Of a DNA stretch of 64,000 nt, positions 9,134 through 18,225 are shown piece after piece. Position numbers and translations under genes: made by a program. This DNA comes from DYRB01 sp963845265. GTDB lineage: Bacteria > Pseudomonadota > Gammaproteobacteria > Chromatiales > Chromatiaceae. The notes below the pieces were generated by a model. The model made no database searches. It was given only the letters and a program-made list of their open reading frames with translations, and was not told where the DNA came from. The stretch lies in the NCBI GenBank assembly GCA_963845265.1, contig CAWJRN010000005.1, positions 62,001 to 126,000 on the forward strand, given 5' to 3'. Numbering within the stretch: position 1 is the first letter of the stretch; every line of letters starts with the position of its first letter.

Positions 9134-9697
9134 ATGAAGGCCAGCGACATCAAGAAGGGCATCGTCATCGAGGTCGACGGCGCCTGCGTCTTCGTCAACG
9201 AGTTGCAGGTACAGACCGCCTCGTCCCGTAGCGGCAACACCCTATACAAGGTACGCGGACGCAATGTCGTGACCCGGCAAAAGTTTCAGGCCAGCTTCAA
9301 GGGGGACGAGACGATCCAGACGGTGGACTTCGAGCGCCGCCCGGTGCAGTTCCTCTACGAGGACAGCGAGGGCTGCCACTTCATGGATCGGGAGAGCTTT
9401 GAACAATACAGTTTCGACCTGGACGCCCTGGAGAGCGAGCACCCCTACCTGACCGACGGACTGGAGGGCATCTACGCCCTGGTGGTGGACGGTACCGCTG
9501 TGGGCATCGAACTGCCGGCCACGGTGACCATGGAGATCGTGGACTGTGCTCCGGCGCTGAAGGGGGCCTCCGCCTCCGCCCGCAGCAAGCCCGCCACCAC
9601 CACCACCGGGCTGGTGGTGCTGATTCCGGAGTATCTGGCCCCTGGCGAGACCATCAAGATCAATACCCTGACCGGGGACTTCATGTCACGCGCCTGA
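9134..9697 (+). CDS. efpL: Elongation factor P-like protein EfpL (YeiP)
   Basis: EF-P paralogues of the YeiP/EfpL subfamily bind between the ribosomal P and E sites and relieve stalling. The 187-residue product has the three EF-P beta-barrel domains and the C-terminal GASASARSKPATTTTGL signature. The loop that inserts toward the peptidyl-transferase centre reads QTASSRSGNTLYK. It keeps the arginine found at this place in E. coli YeiP (SPTARGAATLYK) rather than the modified lysine of canonical EF-P. The start at 9134 (MKASDIKKG) matches the family; the longer frame from 9086 adds an unrelated peptide. Confidence 0.93.
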   Translation: MKASDIKKGIVIEVDGACVFVNELQVQTASSRSGNTLYKVRGRNVVTRQKFQASFKGDETIQTVDFERRPVQFLYEDSEGCHFMDRESFEQYSFDLDALESEHPYLTDGLEGIYALVVDGTAVGIELPATVTMEIVDCAPALKGASASARSKPATTTTGLVVLIPEYLAPGETIKINTLTGDFMSRA

Positions 9698-9720
9698 GGG
9701 CCGGCAGGGATGCCCTACCC

Positions 9721-9742
9721 CCGGCGAAACGCCGGCGCTCCC
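9721..9742. repeat. Short palindromic repeat, copy 1
   Basis: CCGGCG-AAA-CGCCGG followed by CGCTCCC lies just after efpL and before the convergent der gene. The same 22-bp sequence, with one mismatch and in the opposite orientation, occurs at 61399-61420. Its position between convergent genes suits a REP-like element that also acts as a transcript end. Confidence 0.65.
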
Positions 9743-9765
9743 AAAGGGCACCAAAGCATTGAAAC

Positions 9766-11175
9766 TCAGCGCTTGCCCTTGCTGAATCGCTTTAGGCGGT
9801 CGCGACTGCGCTCCTGACGGGGGGTAAGGGTGTTGCGTCGGCCCTCGAAGGGGTTGGTCCCACTGCGCAGTTCCAGGCGCAACGGGGTACCGTGTAGCTG
9901 GAGCTGATCGCGAAAGCGGCCAATGAGGAAGCGCTGGTACGACTCCGGCAGGACGTCGGTCTGGTTGCCGTGGATGACGATGATGGGCGGGTTGCGCCCG
10001 CCTTGGTGGGCATAGCGCAGCTTGATGCGACGCCCGTGAACCATGGGCGGATGGTGCTCCTGAATGGCGCGCTCGAGGATGCGGGTGATCTGGGGGGTAG
10101 ACAGGGAGCGGGTCGCATTGGCAAAGGCCCGGTCTGCCTCCTCCAGCAAGAGTCCGACCCCACTGCCGTGCAGGGCCGAGACGAAGCGTGTAGTGGCGAA
10201 GTCCAAAAAGCCCAAACGTCGAGTGACGGCGACCTTGATCGCATCCCGCTGACTGGGGTCGAGCCCATCCCACTTGTTGACCGCCACCACCAGGGCCCGC
10301 CCGCTCTCGACGATGTGGGCCGCCAGATTGGCATCGTGGTCGCCGATACCCTGTTGGGCATCGAGCACCAAGATCACCACATTACACGCCGCGATGGCTT
10401 GCAGGGTCTTGATGACACTGAACTTCTCGATGACATCATCGATCTTGGCGCGGCGGCGCATGCCGGCAGTGTCGATCAGGGTGTAGTCGCGCCCGGCCCG
10501 CTGGAAGGGGATATAGATGCTGTCGCGGGTGGTGCCAGGGGCATCGAAGACGATAACCCGGTCCTCGCCGAGCAGCCGATTAACCAGTGTGGACTTACCC
10601 GCATTGGGGCGTCCGACGATGGCGATCTTGGCCCCACCCTCGGCCGGACCATCCGCACCGTCCTCGTCGCCTTCAGCCGGTTCGGGAATCAAGGGCCCGA
10701 GGACCCGCTCTATCAGCCCCTCGACCCCGGTGCCCTGCACAGCGGCGATGGGCACCGGCTCGCCGATCCCCAGGGTGTGAAAGTCCGCGACGGCGATGGC
10801 CGGATCGCGGTGGTCGGTCTTGTTCACCACCAGGGTCAGGCCCTTGCCCATGCGGCGCAGGCGTGCGGCCACCTCAATGTCGTCCGGCGTGACCCCGGTC
10901 TGGGCATCGACCAGAAACAGGATGTGGTCCGCCTCCGCGATCGCCTGGCGCACCTGCCCCTGCATCAGGGACTCGACCCCCTCGGACTCCTGGCTGATAC
11001 CGCCGGTATCCACCACGATATAGCCGCAGGGCCCGATGCGGCCCAGCCCATACTGGCGGTCCCGGGTCAGGCCGGGAAAGTCCGCGACCAGGGCATCCCT
11101 GGTGCGGGTGAGGCGATTGAATAGGGTCGACTTACCCACATTGGGTCGACCGACCAGGGTGACGACGGGCAGCAC
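9766..11175 (-). CDS. der: Ribosome biogenesis GTPase Der (EngA)
   Basis: Der is an essential double GTPase for 50S subunit maturation. The 469-residue protein contains two tandem G domains: the first starts GRPNVGKSTLFNR at about residues 9-21 with NKTD, the second has GRPNAGKSTLVNR with NKWD. A KH-like C-terminal domain follows and the tail is strongly basic (RSRDRLKRFSKGKR). An acidic linker rich in E, D and G separates the two G domains. It is the last gene of the minus-strand rlmN-to-der run and starts five bases after the bamB stop. Confidence 0.98.
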   Translation of the reverse strand: MLPVVTLVGRPNVGKSTLFNRLTRTRDALVADFPGLTRDRQYGLGRIGPCGYIVVDTGGISQESEGVESLMQGQVRQAIAEADHILFLVDAQTGVTPDDIEVAARLRRMGKGLTLVVNKTDHRDPAIAVADFHTLGIGEPVPIAAVQGTGVEGLIERVLGPLIPEPAEGDEDGADGPAEGGAKIAIVGRPNAGKSTLVNRLLGEDRVIVFDAPGTTRDSIYIPFQRAGRDYTLIDTAGMRRRAKIDDVIEKFSVIKTLQAIAACNVVILVLDAQQGIGDHDANLAAHIVESGRALVVAVNKWDGLDPSQRDAIKVAVTRRLGFLDFATTRFVSALHGSGVGLLLEEADRAFANATRSLSTPQITRILERAIQEHHPPMVHGRRIKLRYAHQGGRNPPIIVIHGNQTDVLPESYQRFLIGRFRDQLQLHGTPLRLELRSGTNPFEGRRNTLTPRQERSRDRLKRFSKGKR

Positions 11176-11180
11176 GGCGC

Positions 11181-12527
11181 TCAGAGGGTTGCCCCGCTGC
11201 CGTAGGTCTCAGGCTTGGGCAGATCCGGGGCCGAGACCGCCGCAGGACTGCCGGCCTCCTTGCCCTTGCCGCCCTGGGCGCGATCCTCGGCCGTGATACC
11301 GCCGGGGCCGACCGCCGCCAGGGTGCCATCATCGGCGTAGACGTAGAGCCTCCCGTCGGCGACCAGGGGGCGGGCCGTAATGGCCCCTCCGGCCACCTGG
11401 ATACGCCCAGCCAGGGTGCCGTCCTTGCGGTCGATCCAGTGCAGCCAGCCTTCCAGATCGCCCACCACGATGTAATTGCCGAAGATCACCGGGGCCGTCA
11501 GCAAACGGTTGTGCAACTGCTCCTGCTTCCAGCGCCCAGCGCCATCCCCGGGGTCCGCGGCCCAGATGTTGTCTTCGGAATCCGTCACGTAGATATCCTG
11601 CGCATCTACCGCCAGACCGGCGTGGGAGGACAGGGTACGGCGCCAAAGGATGTCACCGGTGACCAGATCCACCGCCGCCAGGTCGCCGTTGTAGGCACCT
11701 ACATAGGCGATGGAACCGACCACCACCGGGTCGGCGTCGATGTCGGCGATACGTTCCAGCTCGGTGCGTCCACTCGGCAGACTGACGGTGACCTCCCAGA
11801 TCGGCGCGCCGCTGCCCTGCTCGAGTTTGACCAGCTTGCCCCCGGAGAGCCCCACCAACACGGCGCCGCCGAGGGCACCCGGGGCCGTATCGGCCTCGCC
11901 AGAGGCCCCAGTGGTCGCCACCGGGCTGCTGCTGCCCCGCAGGGTCAGGATGGGTGCCGGGAACAGGTAGCGCCAGCGCTCCTGCCCGGTCGCTGCATCC
12001 AACCCATAGATACTATCGTCGAGGGCATGGACCACCACGAGGTCGCCGACGATCAAAGGTACCGAGAGGACCTCGCTACCCACGGGCACGCTCCACTTCT
12101 GGCTACCGTCAGTGGTGGACAAGGCCACCACCTGGCCGTTGCCGGTGCCCAGGGCAAGCTGGCGCCCATCGGTGCCGGGACCACCACTGAAGGCCAACTT
12201 GGTATCGCGCTGCCACTGGACCCGCCCATCGGCCGCGGAGACCGCCGCGACCCCACCATCCGTATCCGCCACATAGAGCCGCCCACCGCTCAGGGCCGGC
12301 ACCAGGGCCAGTTGGCGCTTGCGTGTGCCGGTACCGACCTTGGTAGACCAGAGGGTGCGCAGCCCGACCTGGGGGGCGTAGGCAACCAGTTCGGCGGGTG
12401 GGGAGGGATCCTTCTCCCCGCCAAACCAAGAGAACATGCCGCAGCCACTCAGGCCGATGGCACCGACCAGGGCGGCCGACAAGGTGCTCGCGAGGCGACC
12501 GATGGTGCGGGGAGCTGGGTAGGTCAT
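11181..12527 (-). CDS. bamB: Outer-membrane assembly lipoprotein BamB
   Basis: BamB is the beta-propeller lipoprotein of the BAM complex that inserts outer-membrane proteins. The 448 residues begin with a lipoprotein signal whose lipobox LSGC puts the lipidated cysteine at residue 29. PQQ-like propeller blades follow, recognisable by repeated W-x(2)-G and YVAD/YVGA motifs. The product is longer than E. coli BamB (about 390) because of a linker inside the propeller (about residues 205-220) and a Lys/Gly/Pro-rich tail. It lies directly upstream of der, as in most gammaproteobacteria. Confidence 0.96.
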   Translation of the reverse strand: MTYPAPRTIGRLASTLSAALVGAIGLSGCGMFSWFGGEKDPSPPAELVAYAPQVGLRTLWSTKVGTGTRKRQLALVPALSGGRLYVADTDGGVAAVSAADGRVQWQRDTKLAFSGGPGTDGRQLALGTGNGQVVALSTTDGSQKWSVPVGSEVLSVPLIVGDLVVVHALDDSIYGLDAATGQERWRYLFPAPILTLRGSSSPVATTGASGEADTAPGALGGAVLVGLSGGKLVKLEQGSGAPIWEVTVSLPSGRTELERIADIDADPVVVGSIAYVGAYNGDLAAVDLVTGDILWRRTLSSHAGLAVDAQDIYVTDSEDNIWAADPGDGAGRWKQEQLHNRLLTAPVIFGNYIVVGDLEGWLHWIDRKDGTLAGRIQVAGGAITARPLVADGRLYVYADDGTLAAVGPGGITAEDRAQGGKGKEAGSPAAVSAPDLPKPETYGSGATL

Positions 12528-12584
12528 GGACAGGGCCTGGTGTTGGGATACGGTTGATGCGTGAGGAGTCGCCGAGGAGTCGGC

Positions 12585-13214
12585 CTAACCCGCCGCCGGC
12601 AGGTTTTGGAGCTTGAGCCGCAGCAGCTCGGACAGGCTGGCGCCGGCGGCGATAGCCCGCTCATAGGCCTGGCGCGCCTCGTCGTAGCGACCCTGACTTA
12701 CCGCGATATCGCCCTGAACCGCGGCGAAATCACCGCCAAAACTACCCGCGTCCTGGTACTGGGCGGCAAGGTCCCCGGCCCGATCGAGTTGCCCCTGATC
12801 CAGCAGAATGCGGGCCAGACGCAGTGCGGCGATGCGGGATAGGGCCGGGTCCGGGGCTTCGGCCATCACCCGCATCAGGGCCGCCTCGGCACCGGCGGGG
12901 TCGCCGGCCTTGAGTTTGATCCGCGCCTCCATCAGGTCTGCCAGGCTGGCATAGGCGCTTGAGGCATAGCCTTCGCGAATCGCCTGGGCCTGGGCAAGGG
13001 CCCCCGCCGAGTCGTCGCCCTCGGCCACGATCATGAGCTGCTCAAAGGCCGTAGATGCCTGTTGACCCACAGCCTCCCGATGCTCCACCCAGTAACGCCA
13101 GCCAAACACCGCGGCCAAGCCGATGGCCAGCCCGGCGACGACCGAGGTGCCGTTCTCCTTAAACCATTTCTTGATTGCCTCGACCTTTTCGTCGTCGGTT
13201 TCGTAATCGGCCAT
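12585..13214 (-). CDS. yfgM: YfgM-type SecYEG-associated TPR protein
   Basis: YfgM is an ancillary subunit of the Sec translocon that works with PpiD. The 209-residue product starts MADYETDDEKVEAIKKWFKE, has a single membrane segment at about 24-41, and continues into periplasmic TPR helices. The in-frame extension up to 13301 reads through the repeat region and is not family-like, so the ATG at 13214 is used. The gene sits between hisS and bamB, the standard place. Confidence 0.93.
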   Translation of the reverse strand: MADYETDDEKVEAIKKWFKENGTSVVAGLAIGLAAVFGWRYWVEHREAVGQQASTAFEQLMIVAEGDDSAGALAQAQAIREGYASSAYASLADLMEARIKLKAGDPAGAEAALMRVMAEAPDPALSRIAALRLARILLDQGQLDRAGDLAAQYQDAGSFGGDFAAVQGDIAVSQGRYDEARQAYERAIAAGASLSELLRLKLQNLPAAG

Positions 13215-13283
13215 GTCTGCTCCGGCAGTTTTCTGAAGTGGCGCCTCAGCCGGCAAGTTTTCGAGCGGCTGAGGGAAATTGAA

Positions 13284-13363
13284 CAGGATTAACAGGCGCA
13301 CATCTTATCATCCTGTTAATCCTGAAGAATCCTGTTAATCCTGAAGAATCCTGTTAATCCTGT
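13284..13363. repeat. 19-bp tandem repeat with an inverted copy
   Basis: Two full units and one partial unit of a 19-bp sequence (TCCTGTTAATCCTGAAGAA) run from 13311 to 13363. A reverse-complement copy of its core, CAGGATTAACAGG, lies at 13284-13296. In a minus-strand transcript the copies could pair into alternative hairpins between hisS and yfgM. The block is AT-richer than its surroundings, and repeats of this kind are seen in many unrelated bacterial genomes. Confidence 0.85.
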
Positions 13364-13394
13364 CTGATCTTACATTGCGCTGCCTAGGCCCGGG

Positions 13395-14663
13395 CTAAGC
13401 CTGGATGCGTGTCGCCAGGTACCCGGGCACCTCAGCCAGCGCAATCTCGGTCTGCTCGCCATCGCCACGCAACGGCTTGACCTGGATGGTACCGCGCTCG
13501 ACCTCGCCGGCACCCAGCACCAGGGCGAGCGCGGCCCCGCTGCGATCGGCCTTCTTGAATTGATTCTTGAAGTTACCGCCACCGCAGTTACACATGAGCC
13601 GCAACCCCGGCACGGCGTCACGCAGCTCCTCAGCAACCTGGAGGGCGCAGGCCTGAGCCTCGTCCCCAACCGCCACCAGGTAGGCGTGCACCACGGGCGG
13701 GACGCGCGGCGGGTTCTGCTCCAACAGGGCGACCAGGCGCTCCAGGCCGAGGGCGAAACCTACCGCTGGCGTGGAACGACCACCGAGCTGCTCCACCAGA
13801 CCGTCGTAGCGCCCGCCCGCACAGACCGTCCCCTGAGCCCCGAGGTCCTCGGTGATCCACTCGAAGACCGTGCGATTGTAGTAGTCGAGCCCACGCACCA
13901 GACGTTGGTTGAAGCGATAGTCGAGCCCAGCCGCGGTGAGACCTGCGCAAAGCTCCTCGAAGTGGTCACGGGACTCGTCCCCCAGGTGGTCGAGGATATT
14001 CGGCGCCGCGGCGATGACCTCCACCATGCCCGGGTCCTTGGAGTCCAGCACGCGCATGGGATTGGTATAGAGCCGGTTGCGACTGTCCTGATCGAGGCGG
14101 TCGAGATGCCCCTCCAGGTAGCGAATCAACTCGGTGCGATAGAGCGCCCGCTCCTCGGCATTGCCCAGCGTGTTGATCTCCAGGCGCAGGTTCGCCAGCC
14201 CCAGGGCCTGCCAGAGGCGGCGGGTGACGAGGATGACCTCCAGGTCGATATCCGACCCCGCCAACCCGAAGACCTCCACCCCGATCTGGTGGAACTGCCG
14301 ATAGCGCCCCCGCTGGGGCCGCTCGTGGCGGAACATGGGCCCGCGATACCAGAGGCGCTGTGCCTGCCCCAACAGGCCACCCTCGATGGCTGCTCGCACG
14401 CAGGAGGCGGTACCCTCGGGACGCAGGCTGAGGCTGTCGCCATTGCGATCGGAGAAGCTGTACATCTCCTTCTCGACAATGTCGGTGACCTCGCCGATGG
14501 AGCGCTTGAACAGCTCGGTCATCTCCACCAGGGGGGTGCGGACCTCACTATAGCCATAGGCCTCTAGCACACCCCTGGCCCGGTCCTCGATGGTCTGCCA
14601 CAGGGGGCTGGCGTCCGGCAGCAGATCGTGCATGCCGCGGATCGCCTGAATATTCTTTGCCAT
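13395..14663 (-). CDS. hisS: Histidyl-tRNA synthetase
   Basis: HisRS charges tRNA(His) with histidine. The 422-residue class II synthetase begins MAKNIQAIRGMHDLLP. It has the motif 2 region (YRGPMFRHERPQRGRYRQF), the HisRS motifs LVRGLDYYNRTVFEW and AGGRYDGL, motif 3 (GFALGLERLV), and a C-terminal anticodon-binding domain. The 13 codons upstream of the chosen ATG are open but not family-like. In most gammaproteobacteria ispG precedes hisS; here rodZ does. Confidence 0.97.
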   Translation of the reverse strand: MAKNIQAIRGMHDLLPDASPLWQTIEDRARGVLEAYGYSEVRTPLVEMTELFKRSIGEVTDIVEKEMYSFSDRNGDSLSLRPEGTASCVRAAIEGGLLGQAQRLWYRGPMFRHERPQRGRYRQFHQIGVEVFGLAGSDIDLEVILVTRRLWQALGLANLRLEINTLGNAEERALYRTELIRYLEGHLDRLDQDSRNRLYTNPMRVLDSKDPGMVEVIAAAPNILDHLGDESRDHFEELCAGLTAAGLDYRFNQRLVRGLDYYNRTVFEWITEDLGAQGTVCAGGRYDGLVEQLGGRSTPAVGFALGLERLVALLEQNPPRVPPVVHAYLVAVGDEAQACALQVAEELRDAVPGLRLMCNCGGGNFKNQFKKADRSGAALALVLGAGEVERGTIQVKPLRGDGEQTEIALAEVPGYLATRIQA

Positions 14664-14713
14664 TCGGTGGTCCTGGTCGATAGTACTTCTTCGAACCTGC
14701 ATGCCGCCCCGGG

Positions 14714-15808
14714 TCAGGGCAACTGCTCAGGGTCAAGCTTGAAGCGGGCAACATTACCCTTGGCGATCTTGGTCAGATCGAATGGCTGGCCTTTGACGGT
14801 GAGGGTCACCGCCGAGGCATTGCCCAGGACCATGGTATAGGGCGGGGTCCCGCCCAGGACTCTCCGATCACCCTTGCCCAACTCGCCGGTCAGGCTGAAG
14901 GTCTTGGTCGCATCGCTGACGCTCACCCAACAGGCACCCTGGAACTCCAAGACCACCTCTCCGGGCGCCGGCGCCTCGGCGACGGCGACGTCCTCATCGC
15001 CTGCCGCGGCCAAAGGCTCAGTGGCATCGGTGGTTGTAGTCTCGCCAGCGCTGACCGGCGTGACCGCGGCCTGGTCTGTCGGCGGGGTCTCGACGGTAGG
15101 CTCTGTCCTTGTGACCGCCGGGGGCTCAATGGGTGGGACCCGAGCAATGCCTACGGGGCCCGGATCTGGTGCCGGGCGTTCGTTCCCCATCGGCGGCTCG
15201 ATGTCCCGGTTCGAGATGGGCTCGATCAGGGCCTGCTCGATCGCAGGCGGATCCGCGACAGGCTCGGAGGCGTAGACCACAGGGTCGTCCGAGCTGATGT
15301 CCGTGATCGACTCCTGGGCCATGGGTGCGTGGACCGGATCAGTTGCAGAACCGCCGAACAGGTCCGTCACCATAGGGGCACGATTTTGCCACCATTGCGC
15401 GAACAAATAGCCAAGACCCACCACCACGACCACGGTCATCAGGCGAACCAGCCAACGACCGAGGCCACCACTCCGCCTGGCCCCGACTTGACGACGCGGC
15501 GCCGGTGGTCGCTGCGGCTCCGGGTGCCCGGTGGCGGCTCGATAGGCAGCCAGCAGGGGCTCGGGGTCGAGCCCGATGTGACGCGCATAGTTACGGATAT
15601 AACCCAGGATAAAGACCGGGTCTGGCAGCTCCGCGTAACGCCCCTCCTCCAGTGCGTCGAGGAGGACTGGCTTGAGGTGCAACTGCGTCGCGATGCGCTC
15701 CAGACTCAGGCCGCGTTCGAGTCGCGCTGCCCGCAGGCGGCGCCCGACACCCTCGCCGGACTCGACGATACTACTGTCTTGCTGGTCACTCAGGGACTCG
15801 GTGATCAT
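14714..15808 (-). CDS. rodZ: Cytoskeleton protein RodZ
   Basis: RodZ links the MreB cytoskeleton to the elongasome and helps set rod shape. The 364 residues comprise a cytoplasmic helix-turn-helix domain (about 20-85, GVGRRLRAARLERGLSLERI), a basic juxtamembrane region, one membrane segment at about 117-137, a long Pro/Thr/Glu-rich periplasmic linker, and a C-terminal beta domain (DUF4115, about 270-360). This is the family's normal architecture. It lies 12 bases after the pilF stop, in the same transcript. Confidence 0.93.
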   Translation of the reverse strand: MITESLSDQQDSSIVESGEGVGRRLRAARLERGLSLERIATQLHLKPVLLDALEEGRYAELPDPVFILGYIRNYARHIGLDPEPLLAAYRAATGHPEPQRPPAPRRQVGARRSGGLGRWLVRLMTVVVVVGLGYLFAQWWQNRAPMVTDLFGGSATDPVHAPMAQESITDISSDDPVVYASEPVADPPAIEQALIEPISNRDIEPPMGNERPAPDPGPVGIARVPPIEPPAVTRTEPTVETPPTDQAAVTPVSAGETTTTDATEPLAAAGDEDVAVAEAPAPGEVVLEFQGACWVSVSDATKTFSLTGELGKGDRRVLGGTPPYTMVLGNASAVTLTVKGQPFDLTKIAKGNVARFKLDPEQLP

Positions 15809-15820
15809 GGCCTCGACTCG

Positions 15821-16621
15821 TTATAGGGACCCGGCTTCCGGGCTACTGGGAAAGCGTTCTTTGAGTGCATTCGCGTATGTGGACGCGAGCTTTTTGTTGC
15901 CACGCTTACGCTCCACGCGCACCCCCAGGGCCAGGGCCTGGGCGGTAGGCGGCGAGGTGTTGAAATAGCGTGTGATCAGGGCGCTGGCGGAACGTGCATC
16001 GCCCTGCGACTCGTCCAGTTCCGCGAGCGTGAGCAGCGCCGGACCGAAGTTAGGATTCCCTGCCAGGGCCTGATCGAGGTACACCCGCGCCTTGGTCCGG
16101 TCACCCGCCATCTTGGCGCAGATACCCGCGTTGGTGCGAGCGATCCAGGGCGTCGCATAGAGGGGATTCTCCAGGGCCGCCTTGAACTGAACGTCGGCCT
16201 CCGCGAAACGCTTCTGGCCGCAGAAAGAGGTCCCCCAGGCGTTACGGATGGTCGGGTCCTTTGGGTCCAACTCCACCGCCCGCGTGAAGAACCCATCCGC
16301 CTTGGCCGTCTCGCCCAGGCGTTGGTAAATCAGGGCGTTGATCAGTTGGGCCCGGGCATTGTCCGAGTCCTCGTCCAGGGCCTGGTTCGCCCGTTGCAGG
16401 GCAATGTCCATCTGGCCGCGGGCATAGTACTCGCCGGCCAGGGCTACATAGATATCCGCGGAACTCTCGGGCGCGTCCGGGCCCAAGGCCCCAGCGGGGT
16501 CATTGTCACGAGCACCCTTGGTGGCGCAACCGGCCAGCAAGGTCCCCGTCAATACCACCACCAGGCCCAGGGGCAGGTCGTAGCCACCCCGGCCCCGCAT
16601 ACCCTTGATAAGCCCGCTCAT
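15821..16621 (-). CDS. pilF: Type IV pilus biogenesis lipoprotein PilF/PilW
   Basis: PilF (PilW) is an outer-membrane TPR lipoprotein that pilots the PilQ secretin. The 266-residue product has a signal with lipobox LAGC (Cys32) followed by about six TPR motifs, with the typical segments GEYYARGQMDIALQRANQAL and AWGTSFCGQKRFAEADVQFK. It overlaps rlmN by four bases, and rlmN-pilF-rodZ is a standard arrangement in pseudomonads and Chromatiales. It implies type IV pili encoded elsewhere. Confidence 0.94.
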   Translation of the reverse strand: MSGLIKGMRGRGGYDLPLGLVVVLTGTLLAGCATKGARDNDPAGALGPDAPESSADIYVALAGEYYARGQMDIALQRANQALDEDSDNARAQLINALIYQRLGETAKADGFFTRAVELDPKDPTIRNAWGTSFCGQKRFAEADVQFKAALENPLYATPWIARTNAGICAKMAGDRTKARVYLDQALAGNPNFGPALLTLAELDESQGDARSASALITRYFNTSPPTAQALALGVRVERKRGNKKLASTYANALKERFPSSPEAGSL

Positions 16622-17730
16622 GGCGCTACCACCCCGGTTTGGACCGGCATTGCGACCAACCGCCTGCTGCGGTCCTGTACCCGCCCCACCAACTGCCCGC
16701 AGGCCGCGGCGATCTCGTCGCCGCGAGTTTTGCGGGTGATGGTGAACAGCCCGGAACGAATCAGACGCTCCCGAAACGCGTCGATCTGCTCCGGTGCAGA
16801 GGTCCGCAAATCGCTGCCGGGAAAGGGGTTGAAGGGGATCAGATTGACCTTGGACGGGACGCCCTCGAGCAAACGGATCAGGGCCTTGGCGTGGGCCAGG
16901 CTGTCGTTGACGCCAGCGAGCATGACGTACTCCCAGGTGATGCGCCGGCGGGTGTCGGCGCCAATGTAAGCCTTGCAGGCGGGGAGGAGCTGTTCCAGTG
17001 GGTACTTGCGATTGATCGGTACCAATTGATCGCGCAGGGCATTGTCCGGGGCATGCAACGACACTGCCAGAGTGATGTCGCTGGCCTCGGCCAGACGATA
17101 GATGTTGGGGACGATGCCGGAGGTGCTGAGCGTGACCCGGGACTTGGAGACCATGTAGGCAAGGTCGTCCTGCATGACCTGGGTAGCCGTCAGCACCGCA
17201 TCGAAGTTGGCCAGGGGCTCACCCATGCCCATGAGCACGATATTGCTCGGGGCCCGCCCCAGATGACGGGTCGCGTGCCAGACCTGCCCGACGATCTCAC
17301 CGACGCTGAGGTTGCGATTGAACCCCTGGCGGGCGGTGGAACAGAAGGCGCAGTCCAGGGCGCAGCCGACCTGGGACGAGATGCAGATCGTGTCCCGCCG
17401 CGCCTCGGGGATATAGACGGTCTCGATGCGCTGCCCGTCCGCCAACTCCATGACCCACTTGATGGTGCCGTCCACCGAAGGCTGCTCTAGCGCGATGTGC
17501 GGCGGCACCACCGCATATCCCGCCGCCAAGGCCGCTCGCAAGGGCTTAGCCAGGTCGGTCATAGCTTCGAAATCGGTCACGCCATGCCGGTGAATCCACT
17601 TGAACAGATTACGACCGTGAAAGGCCTTGTGGCCCAGGGAGACGGCCAGGGCCTGGAGCCCGCCCAGATCGTAGTCGAGCAAATTGGGTCGCCCGGCCCC
17701 GACGGCGCATTGTTGTGTGGATATGTTCAC
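16618..17730 (-). CDS. rlmN: Dual-specificity 23S rRNA/tRNA methyltransferase RlmN
   Basis: RlmN is a radical-SAM enzyme that methylates C2 of A2503 in 23S rRNA and A37 in some tRNAs. The CxxxCxxC iron-sulfur motif CALDCAFC gives Cys123, Cys127 and Cys130. The family motifs LMGMGEPLANFD and the late catalytic-cysteine region follow. The GTG at 17730 is chosen over the ATG at 17811 because GGGGAGG lies five bases before it, and the resulting 370 residues match the family. No ndk gene lies upstream, unlike the E. coli arrangement. Confidence 0.95.
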   Translation of the reverse strand: MNISTQQCAVGAGRPNLLDYDLGGLQALAVSLGHKAFHGRNLFKWIHRHGVTDFEAMTDLAKPLRAALAAGYAVVPPHIALEQPSVDGTIKWVMELADGQRIETVYIPEARRDTICISSQVGCALDCAFCSTARQGFNRNLSVGEIVGQVWHATRHLGRAPSNIVLMGMGEPLANFDAVLTATQVMQDDLAYMVSKSRVTLSTSGIVPNIYRLAEASDITLAVSLHAPDNALRDQLVPINRKYPLEQLLPACKAYIGADTRRRITWEYVMLAGVNDSLAHAKALIRLLEGVPSKVNLIPFNPFPGSDLRTSAPEQIDAFRERLIRSGLFTITRKTRGDEIAAACGQLVGRVQDRSRRLVAMPVQTGVVAP

Positions 17731-18194
17731 AGGCCTCCCCGGGGAAACCGCAGACAGCGGCTCGAATGAGGGTCGGGCTGGGTTGTGATGCAGTCCATGG
17801 TCATGCGGCAATGCTCCGGAGTCACGGCTACCCCGGGGTGCCCCGCGGAATGCTGGCAGGCCGGTCTCTAGCGCCTTGGATCAATTCGGGTAGGGGCGCC
17901 CGGTGGGGGCGACGGGATGGCGGTCTTGAGCGAACGCTAAATGGTACCCAGGCGCGGCCCATTGAGCAAACCCGACAGCCGGGCGGGCCCTGTCGCCTTG
18001 GTTTGGCTGCCAGGGCCAGACATCAGACTCGGAGCCGCCCTACAGTAACGACCAACGAGGGGCGAAGCGGCTCACGATCAGAAAATGCTCGTGACAGATT
18101 GCGCCCGACGATCATCCGCCATTTCTAAGATGTCCTCACCGCGCATGGTGGTTCGGTTTTTGGCCAACGATTTTCCTAATATCAACAGTCTCTT

Positions 18195-18225
18195 ACTGAC
18201 AACTGATAACTGACAACTGACAACT
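18195..18225. repeat. CTGACAACTGATAAC short tandem repeat
   Basis: Imperfect copies of a 7-8-bp unit, ACTGACA/ACTGATA, run head to tail. The tract is AT-rich against its surroundings and provides the -35 hexamer of the following promoter. Similar CAACTGATAACTG tracts are scattered in many bacterial genomes. Confidence 0.7.
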
